Below, piece after piece: positions 1 through 7,743 of a stretch of DNA of 64,000 nt (position 1 is the stretch's first letter; every line of letters begins with the position of its first letter). Both the position numbers and the translations under genes were made by a program. The notes below the pieces were generated by a model, which was given only the letters and a program-made list of their open reading frames with translations, was not told the DNA's origin and searched no databases. This DNA is from Halorussus rarus (GTDB lineage: Archaea > Halobacteriota > Halobacteria > Halobacteriales > Haladaptataceae). Where the stretch lies: assembly GCF_003369835.1 (NCBI RefSeq), contig NZ_QPMJ01000005.1:62001-126000 (forward strand), in the 5' to 3' direction.

Positions 1-185
1 ACGGCGTGGAAGGTCGCGTAGTAGAGGCGGTTGACGACTGCCGCGTCCGAGAGGCCGGCGTCGCGACCCGCGTCGGCGTCGGGGAGCGCCTGCCGGGCCT
101 GCCCGAGTTCCCGTTCGACCGTCGGACCGCCTGGGCAGTCGTCACTGTCCCGGGAGTCACCGTCCCGTGGTTCGCCGTCAGGCAT
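1..185 (-). CDS. HEPN-domain protein, likely toxin of an MNT/HEPN pair (partial, runs off the window)
   Basis: Only the first 61 or so codons are in the window; the gene continues beyond base 1. The translation ends in AAVVNRLYYATFHAV, the first-helix signature of HEPN domains. Its ATG (185-183) overlaps the stop of the nucleotidyltransferase gene by 8 bases, so the two are translationally coupled. Known of the family: HEPN partners of minimal nucleotidyltransferases act as RNase-type toxins or as substrate-binding partners. The catalytic RxxxxH of HEPN would lie outside the window, so toxin activity cannot be judged. An uncharacterised non-toxic HEPN protein is the alternative. Confidence 0.75.
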   Translation of the reverse strand, partial: MPDGEPRDGDSRDSDDCPGGPTVERELGQARQALPDADAGRDAGLSDAAVVNRLYYATFHA

Positions 186-543
186 ACGACCGATCCTCGG
201 CGACGGCGTTGCGGACGAACGGGTTCCCCTCCTCTCGGTACCAGGTGAACGGAGACTCGGTGAGGATGTGGAGTTCGACGACGGGACCGTGTTCGAGCAT
301 CGCGTCGTACGCGGTGTCGCGGAGAGAGTCGGCGATATCGTCTCCGTCAGGGCCGTCCGAGAGGACGACGAGGACGTCGACGTCGCTCGACCGACCGCTC
401 GCTCCGCCGCGGACGGTCGACCCGAAGACGTACAGTCCGGTGATCTCGTCGCCGTGCCGAGACCGCTCCCGGTCGACGAACGCCGCTGCCGCGTCGGCGT
501 GGGCATCCTCCGGGGGAGGATCGGCCGTAGACTCGTCGTTCAT
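178..543 (-). CDS. MNT-type minimal nucleotidyltransferase (antitoxin of HEPN/MNT pair)
   Basis: A 121-residue protein with the nucleotidyltransferase core: GS at residues 41-42, SDVDVLV at 53-59 carrying the two metal-binding aspartates, and a third acidic residue (E90) in VVELHIL. Proteins of this size are the MNT partners of HEPN genes; in MntA-HepT systems the enzyme neutralises the HEPN toxin by nucleotidylation. I prefer the ATG at 543 to the upstream ATG at 570 because a TATA-like AAATATAA (578-571) lies 28 bases before it, as expected for a leaderless haloarchaeal transcript, and would abut the longer start. Overlaps the downstream HEPN gene by 8 bases. Confidence 0.85.
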   Translation of the reverse strand: MNDESTADPPPEDAHADAAAAFVDRERSRHGDEITGLYVFGSTVRGGASGRSSDVDVLVVLSDGPDGDDIADSLRDTAYDAMLEHGPVVELHILTESPFTWYREEGNPFVRNAVAEDRSYA

Positions 544-570
544 GCGCGTCGGTACGTCTGTCGGCGTCAT

Positions 571-578
571 TTATATTT
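571..578 (-). promoter_or_regulatory. TATA-like element for the MNT/HEPN pair
   Basis: AAATATAA on the minus strand, 28 bases from the ATG at 543. The spacing fits an archaeal TATA box driving a leaderless mRNA and decides the choice of start for the nucleotidyltransferase. Confidence 0.55.
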
Positions 579-696
579 CCCCGACGCTGTGCTGGGACGG
601 CCGAGAAGGCCGGTCGCTCGGTGTAGGGGTGATTCGAAGGGCATGGATTTCGCTGGGTAGAGCAATACAGTCAGTTGGTTTAGTGTTTGTGGTGCG

Positions 697-719
697 TGGT
701 TGTCTGCTCTGGACAACCA
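697..719. repeat. 8-bp-stem hairpin in an AT-rich intergenic region
   Basis: TGGTTGTC and GACAACCA flank a 7-base loop and form a perfect stem. It lies in the roughly 380-base gap between the MNT gene and the MFS gene (544-923), which is much more AT-rich than the surrounding coding DNA and has no ORF I can support. The hairpin could be a terminator or an old insertion-sequence end; nothing else in the gap is recognisable. Confidence 0.5.
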
Positions 720-923
720 TACAACACAGAATACAAAGAGAAAACGCTCCGAGAACCATAAATCAAAATATGCGATATAAAATCTGGACGGGCGCTGTCC
801 GGAAGTCAGCATTTTAAAATTGTAATAAGTAACTATTAACTGAAACTGTAGTAGAAATGTTTACTGTCTGATGAACCGGACTCCGCAACTGCTCCGTCGT
901 AACAGCGATTTGAGTCGGTAGAT

Positions 924-2135
924 ATGACATCGAGCGAACGACTGACGATATGGCGCTATTACCTGTATCGTATCTCTCTCAACAACGGGTTCTTCATTCC
1001 GGTCGGTATCCTCTATATGCAGCATCGGGGTCTCGGACTCGACGTTATCGGGTTCACGCAGGGGGCCTTTCTGTTCGCAGTGGTCGCGGCCGAGATCCCG
1101 ACGGGCTATCTCGGAGACCGGATCGGGAGACGCCAGAGCCTCATACTCGGAAACTCGCTCGTCGCGCTGGTAATGGGAATCTATCCGTTTGCGGATTCGT
1201 TCCCCGGATTCGTCGTGCTGTACGTCGTCTGGGCGTTCGGTACGTCGTTCAAGTCCGGCACGTCCGAGGCGTGGCTCTACGAGATGCTCGAACGGCGGTT
1301 GGACGAATCCCAATTCGCCCGAATTAACGGCCGCGGAAGGTCGTTCACGCTCGGTACGTCGGCGCTCGCGGCCGCTTCGGCGGGCGCGCTTTTCGCTATC
1401 AACCCGGTGATTCCGTTCTTCGCTAACGCGGCGCTGAGTGCCCTCGGTATTCCCGTCTTGCTATCGCTTCCGAAAGTCAAAGTTGAAGACGAGGACGAGG
1501 ACCCCTTCGGTCTTCAGGACGCGGTGGCAGCGCTTCACGTCCAAGTCAGCGAACCGAAAATCCGGTGGTTCGTTCTGTACGTCTCGCTGTTCTTCGCGGT
1601 TCTGGAAATCGCGCGCTCCTACGAGCAACCCGCGGCGGTCGAGGTCGGCATGCCCGTAACACTCATCGGCATCATGTACGGCGTCTTCAAACTGCTGTCG
1701 GCGGGGGCCGCCTCGCTCGCCGGGACGGTCGAAGAGCGCCTGGGCATCCGGACGGCGTTCGTGCTACTCGTGCCGCTCGTCGTGGTGGCGTACGCGACCG
1801 TCTATTTCCTCCCGCAGATGATAATCGTCGTGTTCTTCATGTTGCGGGGCTCCCGCTCGATAACTGGTCCGCTCCGGAATCAATACCTCAACGACCGATT
1901 GGAGTCTACTGGCCGAGCGACGGCGCTCTCAGGTATTTCGATGACGATGTCGCTTGCGGGCGGGACCGCGCAGTTCCTTGCCGGAGAAATTGTCACGCAC
2001 ACCGGGGTCATCGATATGCTGATGGTGTCCGGAGTAGGTATCATGGCGCTCGCGGCGCTACTCTGGTTGTCCACATCGCCGATTCGGACGCCGAACCAGT
2101 CCGCCACCGAAACCGAAGCGGCCATGACGGACTGA
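924..2135 (+). CDS. Major facilitator superfamily transporter
   Basis: A 403-residue integral membrane protein with about twelve hydrophobic segments. The first half has the MFS loop 2-3 motif as GYLGDRIGRRQS (around residues 61-72), and an acidic linker (VKVEDEDEDPFG, near 190) separates the two six-helix bundles. The family exports drugs or metabolites by proton antiport; the substrate cannot be read from the sequence. It stands alone between an AT-rich leader and a decayed region. Codon usage is less GC-extreme than in the catabolic genes further right, which fits acquisition with the accessory patch. Start at the ATG at 924; no strong ribosome-binding site is visible. Confidence 0.88.
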   Translation: MTSSERLTIWRYYLYRISLNNGFFIPVGILYMQHRGLGLDVIGFTQGAFLFAVVAAEIPTGYLGDRIGRRQSLILGNSLVALVMGIYPFADSFPGFVVLYVVWAFGTSFKSGTSEAWLYEMLERRLDESQFARINGRGRSFTLGTSALAAASAGALFAINPVIPFFANAALSALGIPVLLSLPKVKVEDEDEDPFGLQDAVAALHVQVSEPKIRWFVLYVSLFFAVLEIARSYEQPAAVEVGMPVTLIGIMYGVFKLLSAGAASLAGTVEERLGIRTAFVLLVPLVVVAYATVYFLPQMIIVVFFMLRGSRSITGPLRNQYLNDRLESTGRATALSGISMTMSLAGGTAQFLAGEIVTHTGVIDMLMVSGVGIMALAALLWLSTSPIRTPNQSATETEAAMTD

Positions 2136-2645
2136 GGGATTCGCTGGCTACCGACGATCCCGAGGAAGAGCTTATCTTCGTCGAGTGTACCAGCGCACGT
2201 TCGCTCAATAGCGAAGAGCCGCTCGGGCTGTCGGGGACTGTCTCGGAGTTGATTTTGTCCCGAATGGGGCGGATCCTGATGTACTCTTGGGAGGTCTTGA
2301 TCTCCTTGATGAACTCCTCTACGTCCCTCTCATCCTCCTCTTCGTTTTGCTCAACGATCTCGAAGACGGTACACGGCTCATCGAGGTAATAGAACACCTT
2401 GAGGGCTTTGCCGGTCAACCGCTCATGGAAGTCGATGTGGGGAGGCTGACGGACTTAGAAGCATCCCGCCCCACAAAGATTTTTTAACGTAGACGGCGTT
2501 TCTCCCGTCATGTGCCACCTCTGTTCCCGTCTTGGTAGCGCAGTGCGGACGGGGAGTGGCATCTTCGTGTTCTCGTAGCTGGTGGCTGGGGCCGAGATTG
2601 GCCTCAGGGCACTGTCCGTCGACTACCATCAACCACCAGCAGCTA
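2136..2645. other. Gene-poor region with an unrecognised minus-strand open frame
   Basis: No convincing gene. On the minus strand a frame stays open from about 2451 down past 2140 and reads as a plausible helical acidic segment (ALKVFYYLDEPCTVFEIVEQ, then a run rich in E, D and R), but it begins right after a stop with only a TTG start and runs into the 3' end of the MFS gene. I do not recognise it; it may be the C-terminal remnant of a lost gene. A T-run followed by AACG at about 2480 could terminate or promote transcription. The 160 bases before the release-factor ATG hold no motif I can name. Confidence 0.35.
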
Positions 2646-3718
2646 ATGTCAGAAGCATACGACCTCCGGGACAAGATCGACCAGCTTGAACCGCTCGAAG
2701 GGGAAGGAACCGAACTCGTCACGATCACGATGCCGTCCTCGAAGTCGATCAGTTCCATCCGTGAGCGTATCGCACAAGAACACGCAGGTGCCGAGAACAT
2801 CAAGTCCGACCAGATACGAAACCGTGTACAGCAAGCACTCAAACGCATCCAGCGCATCCTCCAACGATACCAGGAGACCCCAGAAAACGGTCTCGTCGTG
2901 TACGCGGGTGTGGTAGACGGAGAACTCACGTCCCACGTCTTCGACGATCTCCCGCGACCCGTCACGGAATCTACGTACCGGTGCGACGACCACTTTGATT
3001 TGACGCCGTTAATCGACGTTGTCGCACCGAGCGACACGTTCGGACTCGTAGTAATTGAACGAGGGCGAGCCGCCATCGGACGACTCGTCGGTGAGCGCAT
3101 TATCCCCATCCGTTCATTCGAGAGCCAAGTCATGGGGAAGTCCGAGCAGGCGGTCAATCCGCCCAGCGGTTCGAACGTGAACGGGAGCGGCAAGCCCACG
3201 AGTTCTTCCAGAAAGTCGGGGACATCGCCAACGAAGCACTCATCGGAGACGACGCAGTGACTGGCTTGGTTATCGGCGGAACACTCGCAACCGCTAAGAA
3301 GTTCGTCTCCGGTGACTACCTCGACCATCGATTGAAAGACCGACTTCTCGGAACGTATCCCGTGGAGTATGGGAATACGCAGGGACTCCACCAACTCGTA
3401 GACAAAGCAGAGAGCCGTCTCCTCGATGCCGAACAGCAAGAGGCTCGCGAGCACCTCGACAAGTTCTATTCCCGCCTCCGTGGCGGGGGTACAGTCGCAT
3501 ACGGGAGCACAGAGGTTGAGCAGGCGATCGAATACGGAGCCGTGGAAACAGCATTAGTAGCGTCTTCCGTTCCGCGAGATGAACGAGAGGAACTCGAAAC
3601 CGAAGTCTCCCAACAAGGTGGTGAGTTGTGCGTGACTTCGACCGACACTGAGCGTGGGGCGCAGTTGGCCGACAACTTCGGCGGCATCGGCGCTCTACTC
3701 CGTTTCCCGATTAAGTGA
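2646..3718 (+). pseudogene. Divergent aRF1 (peptide chain release factor 1) paralogue, frameshifted before the GGQ motif
   Basis: Two overlapping frames together encode one release factor of about 357 residues. Frame one (2646-3260) carries domain 1: a GTELVT loop near residue 21, NIKS at 51-54 (stop-codon recognition) and a YRCDDHF segment matching YxCxxxF. Near 3146 one base is missing; reading then continues in the frame that ends at 3718 and gives GGQSAQRF (GGQ codons 3149-3157), the peptidyl-tRNA hydrolysis loop, followed by domains 2 and 3. It lacks the Cys-rich minidomain of the housekeeping haloarchaeal aRF1 (usually about 415 residues), so it is a paralogue. Either a mutation, a sequence error or a recoded -1 shift explains the break; no classic slippery heptamer is seen. 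Confidence 0.8.
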
Positions 3719-4586
3719 GAACGACGATGCGTACACCGCGGACGAGCAAGTCCTCACCTGGGGCGTGTTCGGCGGCGTCCCGTACTACCTCGAAGAGCTC
3801 TCGCCCGACGCGACCCTCCCGGAGAACGTCCGGCAGACGATTCTCTCGCGCCACGGGACCCTCCACGACGAACCGGACTACGTGCTTCGGATGGAGCTTA
3901 CGGAACCGACGCGGTACTTCTCGATCCTGGAGGCCATCGCCGGGGGAAGCACCAGTCGGAACGAGATCGCAGGGACGACGGGTATCGACTACAATCAACT
4001 CTCGAAGTACCTCAATCGACTCTCCCGACTCCGCCTCGTCGATCAGCACGTGCCGATCACCGAACGGAAAGAACGGAGCAAGCGGAGCCGATACCGCATT
4101 CGGGACCCGTTCTTCCGCTTCCGGTTCCACTTCGTCTACGGGACCGGCGAGCAGTACGACGAACTCGGAGCGGACGCGTACGACGCGCTCGTCGAGCCGG
4201 AACTGGCCGATTTCGGGAGCCGGTCGTTCGAGGAGGTATGCTGTTCGGCGCTCCGGTCACTCTACCCGGAGTACACGATCACGAAGACCGGGCAGTGGTG
4301 GTACGGTGAACACGAGGTCGACGTCGTGGGCCTCACTGCGGGCGAAACCCTCATCGCCGGCGAGTGTAAATTCCGGCAGTCGCCGCTCGGCTACGACGCA
4401 CTCTCGAAACTCGAACGACACGTCGAGGAACTCCGGTGGACGCCAAGCGACGGTAGGGGTCGGGTCGAGAAGTACGCGCTGTTCTCGCGGAGCGGATTCA
4501 AACAGTCCGTCGAGGAGGCGGCCGCAGAGCGAGACGATCTTCGGCTCTTCACGGTCGAAGACATCGTGACCGCGTTGAGTACGTAG
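3719..4586 (+). pseudogene. 5'-truncated archaeal ATPase of the DUF234 family
   Basis: The frame after the release-factor stop gives about 288 residues matching the C-terminal half of the archaeal AAA ATPase/DUF234 family: VFGGVPYYLEEL (sensor-2/lid region), a winged-helix stretch (STSRNEIAGTTGIDYNQLSKYLNRL), RYRIRDPFFRFRFHFVYG, then the DUF234 nuclease-like part with GEHEVDVVGL and GECKF. The Walker A and B half is absent; coding similarity begins immediately after the aRF1 stop at 3718. No start codon or promoter belongs to it. It is a remnant left by recombination. Residues D and E-x-K of the DUF234 core remain, as in PD-(D/E)xK-type folds. Confidence 0.82.
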
Positions 4587-4643
4587 CAAAATCAAACACT
4601 CCGCAGTTTTTCGTCGAATCATGATACTGCGGGTCGCCCCCGC

Positions 4644-4930
4644 GGAGCTGGCGCAGTCGGCATCCGAGTGAACGCGGTCGCTCCGGGCATCATCGGGACC
4701 ACGTTCGGAGAGGAGAACCCCTCTAGAGACGCCGACCGCGAGGAGACGTTCATCGTCGGCGAGGCGTCCCGCCCGAGCCCGACCCGGAGGCGCTCGACTG
4801 GAACAGCCCGATAGACCGACTTGGGACTCCCGAAGACCCCGCCGGCGCGTACCTCCTCCTGGCTGGCGACGACGCGTCGTACGTCACCGGCCACATGCTG
4901 TACGTGGACGGCGGCTACCACACGGTCTGA
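4644..4930 (+). pseudogene. C-terminal remnant of a short-chain dehydrogenase, frameshifted
   Basis: One frame reads GIRVNAVAPGIIGTTFGEENP from 4659 and runs into a stop near 4814; another frame resumes with DWNSPIDRLGTPEDPAG and ends in ASYVTGHMLYVDGGYHTV at 4930. These are the last two conserved blocks of classical SDR enzymes (RVNAVAPG and the VTGxxxxVDGG end). The nucleotide-binding and catalytic portions are missing. It sits directly after the DUF234 fragment and converges on the small membrane-protein gene. Confidence 0.8.
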
Positions 4931-5128
4931 CTACTTGGCGACCTCCCCGCCGTCTCCCTCCTCGCGCTCGTCCTCGGAGAAGGCGACTGCGAACGCGATG
5001 CCGAGGGCGACGCCGACTCCGAGGTACGCGAAGCTGTCGAGCGAGACACTGAGGCCGACGCCGATGGAGAGTCCGATACTCAGCCCGAGCGCCAGTCCCT
5101 CGCCGGTGAACGCCGAATCCTCAGCCAT
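4931..5128 (-). CDS. Small glycine-rich two-helix membrane protein
   Basis: A 65-residue protein with two hydrophobic Gly/Ser/Ala-rich segments (roughly residues 10-30 and 34-50) and a very acidic C-terminal tail (SEDEREEGDGGEVAK). The composition is typical of small conserved haloarchaeal membrane proteins of unknown function. Its stop (4931-4933) abuts the convergent SDR remnant. I do not recognise a family or propose a function. Confidence 0.65.
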   Translation of the reverse strand: MAEDSAFTGEGLALGLSIGLSIGVGLSVSLDSFAYLGVGVALGIAFAVAFSEDEREEGDGGEVAK

Positions 5129-5152
5129 ACCGGGCGTAGGACGTTCGAGGAA

Positions 5153-5458
5153 TTAGGCGTACCGGACCGGCGAGGGTTCGCTGTCGCCGGCGACGGCTCG
5201 ATTTCGGTCACGGTCTCCGTCTCCGTGGCGGTCGTCGTTTTGTTTGTCGTCTCGGACCCCGTTTCTACCGCCGAACCCTCGACGGTGGCGCCGACCGGAT
5301 GATGGCGGCACCGAGGCGGCCGAGTTCGTCGCCGGCGACGTCCTGCCGGCGCTGTTCGGTCGGTGGGACGCCGACCCGGGACCCGGGTCGCCGCGCCGCT
5401 GAACGCCAGCCCCGCGGTAGTAGAACGCCGACGACACCGTACCGTTCTCGTCACGCAT
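5153..5458 (-). pseudogene. Possible remnant of a secreted Thr-rich protein
   Basis: A minus-strand frame from ATG 5458 starts MRDENGTVSSAFYYRG but becomes Arg/Pro-rich noise, while a second frame of the same strand gives ETGSETTNKTTTATETETV (near 5290-5200), typical of the Thr/Glu-rich linkers in haloarchaeal surface proteins. The switch of sensible frame suggests a frameshifted gene. I cannot name the family, and chance composition is a real alternative. Confidence 0.3.
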
Positions 5459-5484
5459 CGGACCGCGCCGAAGTGACTACCGTT

Positions 5485-5524
5485 GGTTATATTGGGGCCG
5501 AAAACTATTACTCGCACGAGTAAT
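5485..5524 (+). promoter_or_regulatory. Promoter and 18-bp palindromic operator before the MetE-like gene
   Basis: A TATA-like GTTATATT lies at 5486-5493. Two bases before the start codon at 5527 is a perfect palindrome ATTACTCG-CA-CGAGTAAT (5507-5524). A repressor bound there would sit on the transcription start and the beginning of the mRNA, so it is a strong operator candidate. Confidence 0.6.
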
Positions 5525-5526
5525 CG

Positions 5527-6678
5527 ATGTCCACGAACGACCGGATTCGCACGACGCACGTCGGAAGTCTCCCGCGACCGCCGGAACTGCTCGACCTCCT
5601 CAAACAGCGGCAGGACGGCGAGGACGTCGACCCCGAAGAGTGGGACGCCACCGTCGCCGACGCCACGCGCAGAGTCGTCGAGCGCCAGGCCGACGTCGGC
5701 CTCGACGTCGCCAACAACGGCGAGCAGTCCCGGGTCTCGTTCAACTGGTACGTCGCGGACCGCCTCAGCGGTATCGAGGGCGAGCGCGAGCAGGAGCTCT
5801 GGGCGGACCTCCAGGAGTTCCCCGACTACGCGGAGGAGACGTTCAAGACGGACGTCATCGACCTCTCGATGCAGCCCGTCGTCACCGGCCCCGTCGAGTA
5901 CACCGGCCACGACGAGGCCGAGGCCGAACTCGCACAGTTCCACGACGCGCTGGCGGCCGTCGACGCCGACTTCGAGGAGACGTTCGTGACCTCGGCGTCG
6001 CCCAGCGTCGTGGCCGCGACCCACGTCAACGACTACTACGACTCCTACAAGGAGTTCCTGTTCGCCGTCGCGGACGCGATGGCCGAGGAGTACGAGCTCG
6101 TCGCCGAGGCCGGAGCGACCCTCCAGATCGACGCACCGGAACTGCTCACCATCGGCCAGACGGCAGCCTACGCTGACGAACCCCTCGAGGCGGTCAAGGA
6201 GGCGACGCGCCTCAACGTCGAGGCGCTCAACGAGGCGCTGTCGGGCGTCCCGGCGGAACAGGTCCGACTCCACACCTGCTGGGGGAGCTACGAGGGGCCC
6301 CATCACCTCGACACGGACCTGGTCGAGATGCTCCCGGAGATCTACGAGGCCGACATCTCGGGACTCAGCATCGAGCAGGCCAATCCCCGTCACCAGCACG
6401 AGTACCGGGCGTTCGCCGAGCACCCGCTCCCGGACGGCTGGACGCTGATGCCGGGCGTCGTCGACGTGAAGACGAACGTCATCGACCACCCCGAGACGAT
6501 CGCCGACCGCCTGGAGCGGGTCGACGACGCGGTCGACGACTCGACGCCGCTGGTCGCCGCGCCGGACTGCGGCTTCGGGACGCAGGCCGGACTCGGGATG
6601 GTCGACCCCGAGATCGCGTGGGCGAAGCTGGACGCGCTCGTCGAGGGCGCCGAGATCGCTACCCGGCGAATCCGGTAA
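5527..6678 (+). CDS. Cobalamin-independent methionine synthase (MetE C-domain) family methyltransferase
   Basis: A 383-residue protein equivalent to the C-terminal catalytic half of MetE. HVGSLPRP at 11-18 is the family start motif. The zinc-binding residues of MetE are visible: H249 and C251 in HTCWG, E283 in SIEQAN and C348 in PDCGFG. These enzymes transfer a methyl group to a thiol such as homocysteine; archaeal and catabolic members act alone without the N-terminal folate domain and can use other methyl donors. Archaeal methionine synthases are often shorter and paired, so substrate is uncertain. It is a single gene behind its own promoter and palindrome. Confidence 0.88.
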   Translation: MSTNDRIRTTHVGSLPRPPELLDLLKQRQDGEDVDPEEWDATVADATRRVVERQADVGLDVANNGEQSRVSFNWYVADRLSGIEGEREQELWADLQEFPDYAEETFKTDVIDLSMQPVVTGPVEYTGHDEAEAELAQFHDALAAVDADFEETFVTSASPSVVAATHVNDYYDSYKEFLFAVADAMAEEYELVAEAGATLQIDAPELLTIGQTAAYADEPLEAVKEATRLNVEALNEALSGVPAEQVRLHTCWGSYEGPHHLDTDLVEMLPEIYEADISGLSIEQANPRHQHEYRAFAEHPLPDGWTLMPGVVDVKTNVIDHPETIADRLERVDDAVDDSTPLVAAPDCGFGTQAGLGMVDPEIAWAKLDALVEGAEIATRRIR

Positions 6679-6764
6679 GCTTCGCGGAAATCGTGTATCG
6701 AAACGGGGCGAACGCTGACGCTTCGATGACGGGAAGACATATATGCCCCTGGTGATTATGGGCG

Positions 6765-6875
6765 GCTAAGGGCTAGCGTCGAGCCCTTCCCGAAACGCGA
6801 CAAGCGTTTCACCGCAGCGGTCCCCATTCCCCGCGCGGGCGGTTTTCCCCGGCCGGCCGGCCCGCGCGGCTTTTC
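6765..6875 (+). ncRNA. Candidate structured small RNA with three consecutive hairpins
   Basis: The 325-base gap after the MetE-like gene contains three perfect stems in a row: AAGGGCT/AGCCCTT (6768-6774 with 6782-6788), GAAACGC/GCGTTTC closing a GACAA loop (6792-6798 with 6804-6810) and CCGCGCGGGC/GCCCGCGCGG (6831-6840 with 6860-6869), the last followed by CTTTTC. A TATA-like CATATAT lies at 6738-6744, about 25 bases before the first stem. The layout fits a free-standing transcript with a terminator-like end. I know no Rfam family that it matches. It could instead be a processed 3' UTR of the upstream gene. Confidence 0.45.
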
Positions 6876-7003
6876 AAACTCCGAACTCACCGGTAGCTGT
6901 CAGCGGGGAGACTGGTCGAGAAAGACGTCATGGAAGATCGCGTTCTGCTCGTGAGCAACGTCCAGAGGCGGTGATTTGGCGGACTGGGTTGTGACGGGTC
7001 GCG

Positions 7004-7741
7004 TCACCGCATCGTGAGCCCGCCGTCGACGGACAGCACACTCCCGGTCACGTAGGAGGCCGCCGGACTGCAGAGGAAACGGACGACCTCCGCTACCTCT
7101 TCGGGGTCGCCGACGCGTTCGAGCGGGAGGTCACCCGCGAACGCTTCGAGGTCCGATTCCGTCCAGAGCCCCGAGTCGGTCAGGAGCGGCGTGTCCACCA
7201 CGCCCGGGACGACGCAGTTCACGTTCACCGCCGGCCCTAGTTCCTTGGCCAGCCCCTTCGTGAGACCGAGAACCCCGGCCTTCGACGCCGAGTAGTGGAC
7301 GCCGGCCGACGCGCTCCCGACGAGTCCGGCCGTGCTGGAGACGTTGACGACGAACGCGCGGTCGCGCTCGCGGAGGTGGGGTGCAGCCTCGCGGACGAGC
7401 GTGAAGTAGCTCTTGAGGTTGACGTCGAACAGCCTGTCCCACTCGTCGGCGGTGAGGTCGGCTATCGAGACGTCCCTGGAGACGCCGACGTTGTTTACGA
7501 CCGCGCCGATGCGGGCCTCTCCGGCCACCGTCTCGACCATCTCCCGCAACGCGGCCTCGTCGCGCACGTCGAGTTCGAACGAGGCGAGACGGTTGTCGGG
7601 CGCGTCGGAACCCTCGGGCGGGTCGACGTCGGCGCACGCCACGTACCCGTACCGCGAGTCCGTCGCGAGCGCCGACGCGATCGCCCGGCCGATACCGCTA
7701 CCGGCGCCCGTCACGATAGCCGCCAGTGGGTCGTCGGACAT
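7004..7741 (-). CDS. SDR-family oxidoreductase, last gene of the importer operon
   Basis: A 245-residue classical short-chain dehydrogenase. TGAGSGIG (11-18) binds the cofactor, NNVG (83-86) is the structural motif, and S135/S136, Y150 and K154 (YSASK) form the active site; it ends [15 protein letters not shown]. It probably oxidises or reduces a small alcohol or ketone with NAD(P). The start ATG at 7741 is 2 bases after the stop of the deacetylase gene, so it is the ninth and last gene of the operon that begins near 16974. The exact substrate cannot be read from the sequence. Confidence 0.9.
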   Translation of the reverse strand: MSDDPLAAIVTGAGSGIGRAIASALATDSRYGYVACADVDPPEGSDAPDNRLASFELDVRDEAALREMVETVAGEARIGAVVNNVGVSRDVSIADLTADEWDRLFDVNLKSYFTLVREAAPHLRERDRAFVVNVSSTAGLVGSASAGVHYSASKAGVLGLTKGLAKELGPAVNVNCVVPGVVDTPLLTDSGLWTESDLEAFAGDLPLERVGDPEEVAEVVRFLCSPAASYVTGSVLSVDGGLTMR

Positions 7742-7743
7742 GG

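Noticed and set aside
3654-3718. Start of the DUF234 gene at an ATG-like codon inside the release factor
   Set aside because: The first residues of that frame are the release factor read in the wrong frame; family similarity starts only after 3718.
5080-6489. Long minus-strand ORF of 469 codons opposite the MetE-like gene
   Set aside because: It is the antisense shadow of the MetE-like coding region, typical for GC-rich DNA; the plus-strand gene has all zinc ligands.
6931-6975. Tiny plus-strand frame MEDRVLLVSNVQRR
   Set aside because: Fourteen codons, no homology, and no promoter; more likely chance within the 3' part of the RNA-like region.
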